Source: Bradyrhizobium sp. 132
GTDB taxonomy: Bacteria; Pseudomonadota; Alphaproteobacteria; Rhizobiales; Xanthobacteraceae
Direction of reading: 5' to 3'
NCBI RefSeq assembly: GCF_023074185.1
Contig: NZ_JADPKY010000030.1
Span: forward strand, 168,244 to 232,243
Length of the DNA stretch: 64,000 nucleotides
The translations under genes and the position numbers were made by a program. The notes under the pieces are model-generated. The model searched no databases and had not been told where the DNA came from. It saw only the letters and a list, made by a program, of their open reading frames with translations. This document shows, one piece after another, positions 7,519 through 16,548 of this stretch (position 1 is the first letter of the stretch; the number at the start of each line of letters is the position of its first letter).

Positions 7519-8352
7519 CTAACGCAACCGAACGACCGGCGCGGCCTCTTGCGCCGGTTCGGCCGCCTCATCGATATCCGCCCCCTTCGGCATCGCTGCC
7601 ATCACCTCGATGCCCTTGGCATTGCAAATCGTGGCGAGGCGCTCGGGCAATTCCTGATCGGTGACGAAGGTCTGGATCTGGCTGATATGGGCGATGCGCA
7701 CCGGCGCGCTGCGGCGGAGTTTTGTGGAATCGGCAACCAGCATAACGCTGCGGGCATTGGCGATGATGGCCTGCGCCACCTGCACCTCGCGATAGTCGAA
7801 GTCGAGCAGCGCGCCTTCCTCGTCGATCGCGGACGCCCCGATGATGGCGTAGTCGACCTTGAACTGGCCGATCAGCTGCGTCGCGGTCGAGCCGACCACC
7901 GCACCGTCGGCGCGCCGTACCGTGCCGCCGGCAACCACCACCTCGATGCGGGGATGGCGGTAGAGCAGCATGGCGACGTTGAGATTGTTGGTGATGACGA
8001 GGAGGTCCTCGTGCGAGGTCAGCGCGCTTGCCACTTCCTCGGTCGTGGTGCCGATGTTGATGAAGAGCGAGCAGCCGTTCGGGATCAGCGATGCGGCCGC
8101 GGCTCCAATCGCCTTCTTCTCGTCGGCGGCGACGAAGCGCCGCGCCTCATAGGCGAGGTTTTCGACGCCGGAGGCGATGATGGCGCCGCCATGGATACGG
8201 GTCAGCGAGCGGCGCTCGCAGAGATCGTTGAGGTCCTTGCGGATGGTCTGGGCCGAGACCTCGAACCGGCGCGCCAGCTCCTCGACCATGACGCGGCCCG
8301 AAGCCCGCGCGATGTTGAGGATTTCGGCTTGGCGATGAGTCAGTCCGGTCAC
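7519..8352 (-). CDS. glpR: DeoR-family regulator, probable glycerol operon repressor GlpR
   Basis: A 277-residue DeoR-family transcription factor. The N-terminal winged helix (about 1-57) has the DeoR recognition pattern VEELARRFEVSAQTIRKDLNDL and the following LTRIHGGA. The C-terminal sugar-phosphate sensor domain contains NIGTTTEEVASAL. The start is GTG 8352 with GAGG upstream. In rhizobial glycerol loci a DeoR gene lies directly upstream of glpD in the same orientation. Here the same order holds but about 2.4 kb of other genes intervene. That context supports GlpR, with glycerol 3-phosphate as likely inducer, but another DeoR member is possible. Confidence 0.75.
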   Translation of the reverse strand: MTGLTHRQAEILNIARASGRVMVEELARRFEVSAQTIRKDLNDLCERRSLTRIHGGAIIASGVENLAYEARRFVAADEKKAIGAAAASLIPNGCSLFINIGTTTEEVASALTSHEDLLVITNNLNVAMLLYRHPRIEVVVAGGTVRRADGAVVGSTATQLIGQFKVDYAIIGASAIDEEGALLDFDYREVQVAQAIIANARSVMLVADSTKLRRSAPVRIAHISQIQTFVTDQELPERLATICNAKGIEVMAAMPKGADIDEAAEPAQEAAPVVRLR

Positions 8353-8443
8353 GACAATAGCCTCAAGTCAGGAAGCCGCATGGTGCGGCGGTTCGCACGT
8401 TCGGTCAATGCGCGTGCCGATCACGGTTAACGGACCAACGTCC

Positions 8444-9118
8444 TCACCACGCCATCGCGGCGGCGAGGCGCGCCAGCAGTGTCGGATCGTCGTAAGCGCT
8501 GGCGGAAGCGACCGCGCCGGCGGCAACAAGGTCGGCGTGGCCGAGAGTGGTGCGCATCCCGATGGTCGGAATGCCGGCGGCGGCGGCCGATTGCACGCCG
8601 GAGCGGGAATCCTCGAACGCGATCGAGGCCGCCGCGCTGGCGCCGGCGAAGCGCAGCCCTTCCTGATAGGGCAGCGGATGCGGCTTGCCGTGCGGCAGCT
8701 CGTCGCCGATCACGATCGCCTTGAAGCGGTCCGTAATGCCGAGGCCCGACAGCAGCAGTTCGGCGTTGAGACGCGGCGCGTTGGTCACGGCCACCATGGG
8801 AATGCCGGCGCTATCGGCACGGTCGAGCAGCGCCATCAGGCCCGGAAGCGGCACGATCTGTCCAGCCACCAGGTCACGAAAGATCGCCTCCTTCTCGCCG
8901 AGGATTGCAACGCGACGTTCCGGCGATTCGTCCGGCAGAAATCGCTCCCCGATCGACACATTGGAAAAACCCTGGAGCTCGCGCTTGAAGCGCTCCTCAT
9001 CCACGATATGGCCGCGCGGGGCGAACACGCGATGGAACGCCTCGCGATGAAGGAAATCCGTGTCGGCCAACGTGCCGTCGATGTCGAACAGCAGCGCCCT
9101 GCCCATCGCGTCGATCAT
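8444..9118 (-). CDS. HAD-superfamily hydrolase, beta-phosphoglucomutase/phosphatase-like
   Basis: A 224-residue haloacid-dehalogenase-fold protein. Motif I is LLFDIDGTLADTD (about 8-20) with the nucleophile and acid aspartates, motif II is VAVTNAPR, the lysine motif is HGKPHPLPYQEGL, and motif IV is AFEDSRSGVQSA. A helical cap lies between motifs I and II (about 20-85), as in subclass I enzymes. It lies upstream of and in line with the glpR-like gene, so it may clear a sugar or polyol phosphate, but the substrate is not readable. ATG 9118 has GGGAAAG upstream and is preferred over ATG 9106. Confidence 0.85.
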   Translation of the reverse strand: MIDAMGRALLFDIDGTLADTDFLHREAFHRVFAPRGHIVDEERFKRELQGFSNVSIGERFLPDESPERRVAILGEKEAIFRDLVAGQIVPLPGLMALLDRADSAGIPMVAVTNAPRLNAELLLSGLGITDRFKAIVIGDELPHGKPHPLPYQEGLRFAGASAAASIAFEDSRSGVQSAAAAGIPTIGMRTTLGHADLVAAGAVASASAYDDPTLLARLAAAMAW

Positions 9119-9272
9119 GTCCGTACTTTCCCAAATGCGCAGCGCATTGATGCGAAAGACGTATCAATACACCCTCGATCGCGCAATGACACATCCACAT
9201 GACGGAGATGCGCCACTCGACAAAGTCGCGCGCGGCTGCAACACTGGCTGCAAGATCAAAAAGGAGGAAACG

Positions 9273-9734
9273 ATGACGATCAACCGACGCGATCTGGCTC
9301 TCTCGACTCTTGCCGTCTCGGCGCTTGCTGTCTCAGCTGTCACGACACCGGCGCTGGCGGCATCGGCGGACGAGGAAGCCGTGGCGAAGAAGGTCGAGGC
9401 CTTCCGTCTCGCCCAGATCGCCGCCGATCCCAAGGCGCTCGGTGCGCTGTGCTGGGACGATGTCAGCTACAGCCATTCCAGCGGCAAGGTCGAGGACAAG
9501 GCAACCTTCGTCACCAACGCCACCGACGGCAAGTCGAAATTCCTGTCGATCGAGTACAAGGACCCGACCATCAAGGTGGTCGGCCCCGCCGCGATCGTGC
9601 GCTTCCATTGGGTAGCGGAACAGGAGATGGCGGCCGATGGGAAAAAAGTGCCGACCAACCTTCACATCCTGATGAACTGGCAGAAGCAGGGCGATGACTG
9701 GAAGCTGCTCTCAAGGTCGGCGACGAAGTTGTGA
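9273..9734 (+). CDS. Exported SnoaL/DUF4440-like protein with Tat-type signal
   Basis: A 153-residue protein. The N-terminus MTINRRDLALSTLA has a twin-arginine motif, a hydrophobic stretch and an Ala-rich cleavage site (TPALAASADEE), suggesting Tat export. The mature part resembles the NTF2/DUF4440 cone fold: EEAVAKKVEAFRLAQIAADPKALGAL at its start and HILMNWQKQGDDWKLLSRSATKL at the end. AAGGAGGAAA directly precedes ATG 9273, which fixes the start even though the frame stays open upstream. Function unknown; many of these proteins bind small hydrophobic ligands. Confidence 0.8.
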   Translation: MTINRRDLALSTLAVSALAVSAVTTPALAASADEEAVAKKVEAFRLAQIAADPKALGALCWDDVSYSHSSGKVEDKATFVTNATDGKSKFLSIEYKDPTIKVVGPAAIVRFHWVAEQEMAADGKKVPTNLHILMNWQKQGDDWKLLSRSATKL

Positions 9735-9745
9735 ACAACGGCTCT

Positions 9746-9900
9746 TTCCCTCTCCCCCTTGTGGGAGAGGGTGGCTTCGCGAAGCGAAGTCGGGTGAGGA
9801 GTTTCTCTCCGAGAACGAATCTCCCGCTTCTGAATCTGCTGAAACGACCCCTCATCCGGCGCTTCGCCCCACCTTCTCCCATAAAGGGGAGAAGGGAAGG
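9746..9900. repeat. Intergenic palindromic repeat, CTCTCCC family (copy 1)
   Basis: CCTCTCCC...GGGAGAGG forms a hairpin near 9750-9770, followed by a GCTTCGCGAAGC palindrome and a second, inverted module with TTCTCCC...GGGGAGAAGG near 9870-9900. A related element lies at 52918-53045. This two-armed REP/BIME-like form is common between genes in Bradyrhizobium and relatives. It also lies where a terminator for the DUF4440-like gene would be expected. Confidence 0.75.
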
Positions 9901-9962
9901 CAGAGTTCGCGGCAAAAGATTCCTACCTCTCGCGCTACGCGCGACCCTGACCAGCGGGACTA

Positions 9963-10154
9963 CTACGCCGCTTCCTTCACATCACCGTTAACCAGCTTGC
10001 GCGCGGCGCGCTCGGCTTCGCGGGCGTTGCGGAAGAGCTGGCCTTCAAGGCGGTTGAAGCGGTGGGATGAGGCGAAGAAGCAGTAGCCCCCTTGAGAACG
10101 AACGACGATACCTGCGGTCTGCGAATTGACTTCGATGATGTAGCTGTCCGGCAT
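9963..10154 (-). CDS. Conserved small protein of unknown function with EcfG-type promoter
   Basis: A 63-residue soluble protein, MPDSYIIEVNSQTAGIVVRS at the start, Arg/Ala-rich at the C-terminus (REAERAARKLVNGDVKEAA). No signal peptide or membrane helix. The first half looks like a small beta-sheet (alternating hydrophobics), the second half a helix. I do not recognise a named domain. ATG 10154 is preferred over an in-frame TTG at 10181. A perfect GGAAC-N16-CGTT sigma-EcfG promoter lies 30 bases upstream, so it is probably induced in the general stress response. Confidence 0.65.
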   Translation of the reverse strand: MPDSYIIEVNSQTAGIVVRSQGGYCFFASSHRFNRLEGQLFRNAREAERAARKLVNGDVKEAA

Positions 10155-10183
10155 GGCCCTTAGATTCCTCAGTGCGAGCAAAT

Positions 10184-10208
10184 AACGGCATCGGTGCCCA
10201 AAGGTTCC
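10184..10208 (-). promoter_or_regulatory. Sigma-EcfG-type promoter for the small protein at 9963-10154
   Basis: On the minus strand GGAAC (10208-10204) is followed by 16 bases and CGTT (10187-10184). This is the exact alphaproteobacterial general-stress consensus (GGAAC-N16/17-CGTT), placed 30 bases before the ATG. Confidence 0.7.
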
Positions 10209-10344
10209 TTGAGCAAATCAGCCTGTTTCCACCCGAATCGACGGGAAATTGAGTACGCCGGGACCTCATCCATTTTATGACTTGTTCTTGGCGAAGACGC
10301 GACGATGGCAGGCGCAACGCCGCGCGGTCATGCGTCGCGCGCGG

Positions 10345-10755
10345 TTACGTCGCGATTGGTGGATCGTTTCTCTGGATCGTTTGCGGACGGCCGTCGTCGT
10401 CGATCGAGACGTAAGTGAAATTGCCGTCGGTCACCAGGATCGGCTGGAGCTCCCTGCGCCGCAGCGCCCAGGCTTCGAGATGCACGGTCATCGAGGTACG
10501 GCCCACGCGGACGAGATTGGCATAGACCGAAACGAGATCGCCGACATAGACCGCTTTGCGAAAATTCATAGCTTCGATTGCGACGGTCACCGTGCGCGAC
10601 TTCGCGGCTTTTGACGCAAACACGCCGCCGCCGACATCCATCTGGCTGAGCAGCCAGCCGCCGAAGATGTCGCCGTTTGCATTGGTGTCGGCGGGCATCG
10701 CCAGCGTGCGGATGCAGAGATCGCCGCTCGGCCCGGTATTGGCTTGTTCGTTCAT
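10345..10755 (-). CDS. Acyl-CoA thioesterase, YciA/hotdog family
   Basis: A 136-residue hotdog-fold thioesterase that hydrolyses acyl-CoA to free acid and CoA. The YciA-type pattern is visible: LCIRTLAMPADTNANGDIFGGWLLSQMD, then VTVAIEAMNFRKAVYVGDLVSVYA. The start ATG 10755 has GAGAGG just upstream; the longer upstream frame reads back into fadJ. It is 22 bases after the fadJ stop, on the same strand, so it probably forms the last gene of the beta-oxidation operon. It may recover CoA or set acyl-CoA levels there. Confidence 0.85.
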   Translation of the reverse strand: MNEQANTGPSGDLCIRTLAMPADTNANGDIFGGWLLSQMDVGGGVFASKAAKSRTVTVAIEAMNFRKAVYVGDLVSVYANLVRVGRTSMTVHLEAWALRRRELQPILVTDGNFTYVSIDDDGRPQTIQRNDPPIAT

Positions 10756-10761
10756 GCCTCT

Positions 10762-10789
10762 CTCACTTGAAATTTGCTCACTTGAAATT
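10762..10789. repeat. 15-bp tandem duplication across the fadJ stop codon
   Basis: CTCACTTGAAATT occurs at 10762-10774 and 10777-10789 (period 15). On the coding strand the copy nearer fadJ carries its last codons and TGA. The second copy repeats the same codons and stop in frame. Confidence 0.7.
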
Positions 10790-12874
10790 GTCCCAGCCCG
10801 GATCCGGCGCAAAGCGCTCGCCGAATCTCCCGGCCAGCGCGCGCAAGGTGGATACGACATTCTCCACGCCGCGCGTGCGCGCATAGTTCAACGGACCACC
10901 ACGGAACGGTGCATAACCGGTTCCGAAGATCATGGCGCCGTCGACCATGTCGGCATCGTCGACGATGCCTTCGCGAAGTGCCGCGACGCAGACGTTGGAC
11001 ATCGGCAGCACCAAACGGTCTATCATCTGCTCGGTGACGCGGGGGCCGGTTTCCGGCAACGGCGCCTTCTCCGCCTTGCCGTCCTTCCAGGTGTAGAAAC
11101 CCTTGCCGGTCTTGCGACCGAGTTCGCCCTTGGCGACCTTCTCGCGCAGCCAGGCCGGCGTCGGCGGCAGCAGATCGCCGAACTTGGTGCGCAGCATGTC
11201 GCCGACATCAATGCAGATGTCGAGCCCGACCTGGTCGGCCAGTTCGATCGGCCCCATCGGCATGCCGAACTGCTCCGCGGCCGCGTCGATCAGGCGCTGG
11301 TCGATCTTCTCGTCCAGCATCACCATCGCCTCCAGCATGTAGGGCGTCAGCGCGCGGTTGACGAGGAATCCGGGCGAGCTTTTCACCGACAGCGGCAGTC
11401 GGTCGATGGCGCCGACGAAGGCGAGTGCTTCCTTGAGCACCTGCCCATCGTTGCCGTCATGGCTGACGATTTCGACCAGTTGCAGCCGCGACACCGGATT
11501 GAAGAAATGCAGGCCGACGAGGCGTTCCGGCCGCGCCAGCGTCGTGCGCAGGTCCTGGAGCGGAATGCTCGAGGTGTTGGTCGCAAGGATCGCGCCCGGC
11601 TTCATCTTCGGCTCGATACTCGCATAGACCTTCTGCTTGAGCTCCAGCTTTTCCGGCACCGCTTCGATGATGAGATCGGCGTTGCGGACCCCCTCCCCGT
11701 CCAGATCGGGGATAAGACGATCGAGCGCGTCGCGGACATCGGTGGGCTTCCGGATGATCTTGCCAAAAAGATCGGCGGCGCGCTTGACCGCGCCCGCGAT
11801 CGGCTCCGCCTTCATGTCGGCAAGCGAGACGCGCAGCCCCTGCCCCGCACACCAGGCCGCGATGTCGCCGCCCATGGCGCCAGCGCCGATGACGTGAACC
11901 TGCTTGACCGTGTTGCCGGGGCCTGCCGCCTTCTTCATCTGCTCGCGCAGGAAGAACACGCGGATCAAATTCTGCGCGGTCGGCGTCACCATCAGCTTGG
12001 CGAATGAGGCCTGCTCTGCCCTGAGCATCGCGGCTTTGCTGCCGCCATGGGTCTCCCAGAGGTCGATCAGCGCGTAAGGCGCGGGATAGTGCGCGCGGGA
12101 CGCAGCCTTCGCAGCTTCGCTGCGCATGCGCCTGGCAAGGAGCCCCCGCACCGGTCCGAAATTGGCGGCGCGGGTGAGAATCCCCGGGCGCGCTCGCTTC
12201 AACCGGCCAAACAGCGCATCCTTCACCGCATTGCTGACATGGCGCTCCTGCGTCACGGTGTCGACGAGGCCGAGCGATTTGGCGCGGCGCGCATCGATGG
12301 TGCGGCCCGTCAGCATCAAGGCCATCGACTGGGCCGGATTGACCAGCGCGGTGAAACGCGCCGTGCCGCCGAGACCAGGATGCAGGCCGAGCATCACCTC
12401 CGGAAAGCCGAAGCGCGCGCCGTCGATGGCGATACGCGATTGGCAGGCGAGCGCGACCTCGAGCCCGCCGCCGAGACAGAAACCATGGATGACCGCGACG
12501 GTCGGCAGCCTCAGCGCCTCCAGATGATCGACCACCGCATGCGCGGCGCGGATCCGTATCTCCACCATTGCGGGATCGCTGGCGCCGCGGAATTCGTTGA
12601 CGTCGGCGCCGGCAATGAAGCCGGACGATTTTGCGGAGCGGATCACGAGGCCGGCAGGACGCTCGGTCTCGATCGCCGCGAGCACGGTGTCGAACTCCTC
12701 CATCACATCCGAGGACAGCGTGTTGGCGCTGGCATCGGCGCGGTCGAACAGCAGCCAGGCGACACCGTCGGCATCGCGCGTCAGCTTGAAGTTCTTGTAG
12801 GGACTGTCTGACGCCGGCTTCGGCCCGAGCGTGAGGACGCGATCGCCGAGCGCGGTCATGATCCTGGAATCCAT
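10778..12874 (-). CDS. fadJ: 3-hydroxyacyl-CoA dehydrogenase/enoyl-CoA hydratase (FadJ/FadB alpha subunit)
   Basis: A 698-residue multifunctional beta-oxidation enzyme. The enoyl-CoA hydratase domain is N-terminal (roughly 1-290; SGFIAGADVNEF and HGFCLGGGLEVALACQ, oxyanion-hole region). The NAD-binding dehydrogenase domain follows (VIGAGAMGGDIAAWCAGQG, about 330-350), with HFFNPVSRLQLVEIV for the catalytic His. The C-terminal dehydrogenase repeat holds VNRALTPYMLEAM and GRKTGKGFYTW. I chose ATG 12874, two bases past the thiolase stop; an upstream ATG would extend into that gene. The order fadE-fadI-fadJ suggests one transcript. Confidence 0.93.
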   Translation of the reverse strand: MDSRIMTALGDRVLTLGPKPASDSPYKNFKLTRDADGVAWLLFDRADASANTLSSDVMEEFDTVLAAIETERPAGLVIRSAKSSGFIAGADVNEFRGASDPAMVEIRIRAAHAVVDHLEALRLPTVAVIHGFCLGGGLEVALACQSRIAIDGARFGFPEVMLGLHPGLGGTARFTALVNPAQSMALMLTGRTIDARRAKSLGLVDTVTQERHVSNAVKDALFGRLKRARPGILTRAANFGPVRGLLARRMRSEAAKAASRAHYPAPYALIDLWETHGGSKAAMLRAEQASFAKLMVTPTAQNLIRVFFLREQMKKAAGPGNTVKQVHVIGAGAMGGDIAAWCAGQGLRVSLADMKAEPIAGAVKRAADLFGKIIRKPTDVRDALDRLIPDLDGEGVRNADLIIEAVPEKLELKQKVYASIEPKMKPGAILATNTSSIPLQDLRTTLARPERLVGLHFFNPVSRLQLVEIVSHDGNDGQVLKEALAFVGAIDRLPLSVKSSPGFLVNRALTPYMLEAMVMLDEKIDQRLIDAAAEQFGMPMGPIELADQVGLDICIDVGDMLRTKFGDLLPPTPAWLREKVAKGELGRKTGKGFYTWKDGKAEKAPLPETGPRVTEQMIDRLVLPMSNVCVAALREGIVDDADMVDGAMIFGTGYAPFRGGPLNYARTRGVENVVSTLRALAGRFGERFAPDPGWDNFK

Positions 12875-12876
12875 GG

Positions 12877-14160
12877 TCACACCGCCTCGATCAGCATGGC
12901 GCCGCCGAGTCCGCCGCCGATGCACTCAGTAGCAACGCCACGCCGCGTGCCGAGCCGCTTCATCGCATTGACCAGATGCAGCACGATGCGGTTGCCGGAG
13001 GTGCCGACGGGATGCCCGAGCGAGATGGCGCCGCCGTCGACATTGAGCTTTTCGCGGTCGATCTCGCCGGCCGCGCCGTCGAGCCGCAAAATCTCGCGGC
13101 AGAATTTGTCGTCATTCCAGGCGGCAAGGCAGCCGAGCACTTGCGTGGCGAAGGCCTCGTTCAATTCCCAGGTCTCGACATCCTTGATGGTGAGGTTGTT
13201 GCGCTTCAGTAGCGGCGTCGCCGACATCACGGGACCGAGCCCCATGATAGCAGGATCGAGCGCGGCCCAGTTGCTGTCGACGATAACCGCCTTCGGCGTC
13301 AGCTTGTACTTGGCGACCGCTTCGTCGGAAGCCAGGATCACCCAGGACGCGCCGTCGGTGATCTGCGAGGAATTTCCGGCGGTGACCCGGCCCCAGGGAC
13401 GCTCGAACACCGGTCTCAGTTTTGCCAGCGTCTCGGCCGACGAGTCCGGCCGCACGCCATCGTCATGGTCGAAGAACTTGCCGTCGCGGGAGAATGCGGT
13501 CTCGACCTCGCCCTTCAGAAAACCCGACGTCTGCGCATGCGCAAGCCGGCGATGGCTCTCGGCGGCGTAAGCGTCGGACTGGGCGCGGGTGATGCCGAAG
13601 AGATGGCCGACGACCTCGGCGGTCTGGCCCATGTTCAGGTCGGTGATGGGATCGGTCAGCCCACGCTCGAGCCCGATGATCGGCTTGAGATAGCGCGGCC
13701 GCAATTTGAAAGCAGCGGCAAGCTTCGCGGCCACGCCCTTGGCCGTGGCAAGGCCGGCGAACCAGCGCACGCCGGAATTCGGCCAGACCAGCGGCGCATG
13801 ACTCAAGGCCTCGGTGCCGCCGGCGAGGATCATGTCGGCATGACCTTCGCGGATGTAGCGGTAGGCGGTGTCGATCGACTGCATGCCGGAGCCGCAATTG
13901 ATCTGCACTGTGAAGGCGACCATGTCCTCGCCCATGCCGAGCCGAAGCGCGGCGACGCGGGCCGGGTTCATCTCGTCCGCGATCACGTTGACGCAGCCGA
14001 GAATGACCTGGTCGAAGGTATCAGGCGAAAACGGCTGGCGCGCCAACAGCGGCCGGCCGCATTGCACGGCGAGATCGACCGGCGTGAACGGACCCGGCCC
14101 CGAACGCGCTTTCAGAAACGGCGTTCGGCTGCCGTCGACGATGAATACCGGTCGTGCCAT
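12877..14160 (-). CDS. fadI: Acetyl-CoA C-acyltransferase (thiolase, FadI type)
   Basis: The beta subunit of the beta-oxidation complex, a 427-residue thiolase that cleaves 3-ketoacyl-CoA with CoA. The nucleophilic cysteine is Cys89 in QINCGSGMQ. The other active-site blocks are NEAFA, GHPVGTSGNR and, close to the C-terminus, ECIGGGLGGA. The N-terminus VFIVDGSRTPFLK is typical. The start overlaps the fadE stop by one base and the gene ends three bases before the fadJ ATG, so the three are translationally coupled. Confidence 0.93.
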   Translation of the reverse strand: MARPVFIVDGSRTPFLKARSGPGPFTPVDLAVQCGRPLLARQPFSPDTFDQVILGCVNVIADEMNPARVAALRLGMGEDMVAFTVQINCGSGMQSIDTAYRYIREGHADMILAGGTEALSHAPLVWPNSGVRWFAGLATAKGVAAKLAAAFKLRPRYLKPIIGLERGLTDPITDLNMGQTAEVVGHLFGITRAQSDAYAAESHRRLAHAQTSGFLKGEVETAFSRDGKFFDHDDGVRPDSSAETLAKLRPVFERPWGRVTAGNSSQITDGASWVILASDEAVAKYKLTPKAVIVDSNWAALDPAIMGLGPVMSATPLLKRNNLTIKDVETWELNEAFATQVLGCLAAWNDDKFCREILRLDGAAGEIDREKLNVDGGAISLGHPVGTSGNRIVLHLVNAMKRLGTRRGVATECIGGGLGGAMLIEAV

Positions 14161-16427
14161 CAGCTCGCCGCCCTTTGGTCACCGAGTTCCTGGAAGAACT
14201 GATGCACGTCGCCGGTTTTCTTGTAAATCGGCGACAGCGCCTCCGGCGCAAAATCGTCGACCTCGATCACTTTTGCGACGGCTTCGCGAGCCGCGGCGAG
14301 CTGCTCGCCCTCGGCCTGCGTGATTACGCCCTTGGCGACCGCATCCTTCCAGTCGCTCATATGCGCCGCGCGCATGCGCTTGGCGATGGCGTCCGTGCCT
14401 GCGACCAGCTTGAACGCGCGCTCCAGCCGGGCAAAGCCGCCGTCGTCATCGACATGGGCAAGATCCGGCGTAAGGCGCTCGCGCGCCGCCGAGGGCTCCA
14501 GCACCAGGCTTGCACATTGGTGCACGACGCGGTCGGAGGGACCCAGCACCCGTGCGCCGAACGGCTGGACCACCAGCTTGAGAAAACCGGCGACAAAGCG
14601 GTTCGGCAGATTGGCGAGTATCTCCGCGAGCCGGTTCTCGATGGTCTTGAAGCCGGTCGCCATGCACCATTCGAGCGCGGCAAAATCCTCCTTCTGCCGG
14701 CCCTCGTCATGCCAGCGTTTGAGCGCGGCAGAGAGCAGATACAGCTCGGACAGGATGTCGCCGAAGCGCGCCGACAGCATCTCCTTGCGCTTGAACGCGC
14801 CGCCGAGCGTGAGCAGCGCCATGTCGGCGCAGAGTGCAAACGCCGCCGAATAGCGTGAGAGCTGGCGATAGAATGGCGTGGCGTCGCCCGCATCGGGCGC
14901 TGGCGCGAAGGCACCGAAGGTCCAGCTCCGGCCGAAGGCGCGCAACAGCGTCTCGAAACTATGGCCGACATGCTTCCAGAACGCCTTGTCGAAGGCGGTG
15001 AGCCCGCGTTCACGGTCGGTATCGGCAAGCGCATTCATCTCGTCGAGCAGATAAGGATGCGCGCGGATGGCGCCCTGCCCGAACACGATGAGATTGCGGG
15101 TGAGGATATTGGCACCCTCGACGGTGATGCCGACCGGGACGGCGCGGTGGAGATTGCCGAGATAGTTTTGCGGACCGTCGATCACGGCCTTGCCGCCATG
15201 GATGTCCATGGCGTCGTCGACCGCGGTGCGCATCCGCTCGGTCGCGTGCAGCTTCATGATGCCCGAGATGACGGCGGGGTGGATGCCGGCATTCAGCGCG
15301 GCGCAAGTGAGCCGCCGTGCCGCGTCGAGCTGATAGGCGGTCGCGACGATGCGGGCGAGCGGCTCCTCGACGCCCTCGAACTTGGAGATGGAGATGCCGA
15401 ACTGCTCGCGGATGCGGGCATAGGCGCCGGTGGTGCGGGCGGCATAGGCGGCGCCGGCCGCAGACAGCGATGGCAGCGAGATGCCGCGGCCGGCGGCGAG
15501 CGCCGTCATCAGCATCTTCCAGCCCTGCCCCAACCGCTCCTGGCCGCCGATGACATAGTCGAGCGGGATGAAGACGTCGTGGCCCCGGTTCGGGCCGTTC
15601 TGGAACACCTGCATCGACGGCAGATGGCGATGGCCGATTTCGACGCCGGGCAGATCGGTCGGGATCAGCGCCACGCTGATGCCGAGCTGTTCCTGATCGC
15701 CGACGAGATGATCGGGGTCATGGGCTTTGAAGGCGAGGCCCAACAGCGTCGCGACGGGACCGAGCGTGATGTAGCGCTTGTGCCAGTTGAGCCTGAGGCC
15801 GATGACCTCGCGGCCCTCGAAATCGCCCCTGCAGATGATGCCGGTGTCGATCATCGAGGCCGCATCGGATCCGGCTTCCGGGCTGGTGAGACCGAAGCAG
15901 GGAATGTCGCGGCCGTCGGCAAGACGCGGCAGCCACCGCTGCTGCTGCTCCTTGGTGCCGAAGTGCATCAGGAGCTCGCCGGGGCCCAGCGAGTTCGGGA
16001 CCATCACCGTCACCGCGGCGGCGATCGAGCGGGTCGAGATCTTGCGCACCACTTCCGAATGCGCATAGGGCGAAAAGCCGAGGCCGCCAAACTCTTTCGG
16101 AATGATCATGCCGAAGAATTTTTCGCGCTTGATGAAGGCCCACACGTCCTGCGGCAGGTCGCGCAATTCCCAAAAGATCTTCCACTCGTCAAGCATGGCG
16201 CAGAGCTCGTCGACGGGGCCGTTGAGAAAGGCCCGCTCCTGTTCGGTCAGCGTTGCCTGCGGGACCTTCAGCAGCTTCGACCAATCAGGGTTACCGGTGA
16301 AGAGATCGGCGTCCCACCAGACGTCGCCGGCCTCCAGCGCCTCCCGCTCGGTGTCCGACATCGCCGGCAGCACGCCGCGCGCCCAGGAGAAGATCGGCTT
16401 TGTGATGGTATCACGGCGGAAGCTCAT
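14160..16427 (-). CDS. fadE: Acyl-CoA dehydrogenase, FadE type
   Basis: A 755-residue FAD-dependent acyl-CoA dehydrogenase that introduces the 2,3-double bond in the first step of beta-oxidation. The FadE class is recognisable from FSWARGVLPAMSDTEREALEAGDVWWDADLFTG compressed in the first 45 residues. Next come GMIIPKEFGGLGFSPYAHSEVVRKI and FGLTSPEAGSDA in the FAD-binding core, then DIHGGKAVIDGPQNYLG, and a FadE-specific C-terminal extension of about 250 residues. It is shorter than E. coli FadE at the N-terminus because it lacks its membrane leader. First gene of a fadE-fadI-fadJ-thioesterase operon. A possible EcfG-like promoter lies at 16549-16574. Confidence 0.92.
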   Translation of the reverse strand: MSFRRDTITKPIFSWARGVLPAMSDTEREALEAGDVWWDADLFTGNPDWSKLLKVPQATLTEQERAFLNGPVDELCAMLDEWKIFWELRDLPQDVWAFIKREKFFGMIIPKEFGGLGFSPYAHSEVVRKISTRSIAAAVTVMVPNSLGPGELLMHFGTKEQQQRWLPRLADGRDIPCFGLTSPEAGSDAASMIDTGIICRGDFEGREVIGLRLNWHKRYITLGPVATLLGLAFKAHDPDHLVGDQEQLGISVALIPTDLPGVEIGHRHLPSMQVFQNGPNRGHDVFIPLDYVIGGQERLGQGWKMLMTALAAGRGISLPSLSAAGAAYAARTTGAYARIREQFGISISKFEGVEEPLARIVATAYQLDAARRLTCAALNAGIHPAVISGIMKLHATERMRTAVDDAMDIHGGKAVIDGPQNYLGNLHRAVPVGITVEGANILTRNLIVFGQGAIRAHPYLLDEMNALADTDRERGLTAFDKAFWKHVGHSFETLLRAFGRSWTFGAFAPAPDAGDATPFYRQLSRYSAAFALCADMALLTLGGAFKRKEMLSARFGDILSELYLLSAALKRWHDEGRQKEDFAALEWCMATGFKTIENRLAEILANLPNRFVAGFLKLVVQPFGARVLGPSDRVVHQCASLVLEPSAARERLTPDLAHVDDDGGFARLERAFKLVAGTDAIAKRMRAAHMSDWKDAVAKGVITQAEGEQLAAAREAVAKVIEVDDFAPEALSPIYKKTGDVHQFFQELGDQRAAS

Positions 16428-16548
16428 AGCGGACCTCGTGCATCGGCGCGGTTATCGGGCATTTTAGCGAAAAGTGGCCGGCGGAGGTGAACACTTCGCC
16501 TGCGAAAATACGCGAATTGACGCGGCCGGGCGGCCGCCCAGAGGCTAT

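Noticed and set aside
14961..16490. Open frame of about 500 codons antisense to fadE
   Set aside because: Charged, low-complexity translation with no family pattern; fadE on the opposite strand has clear motifs.
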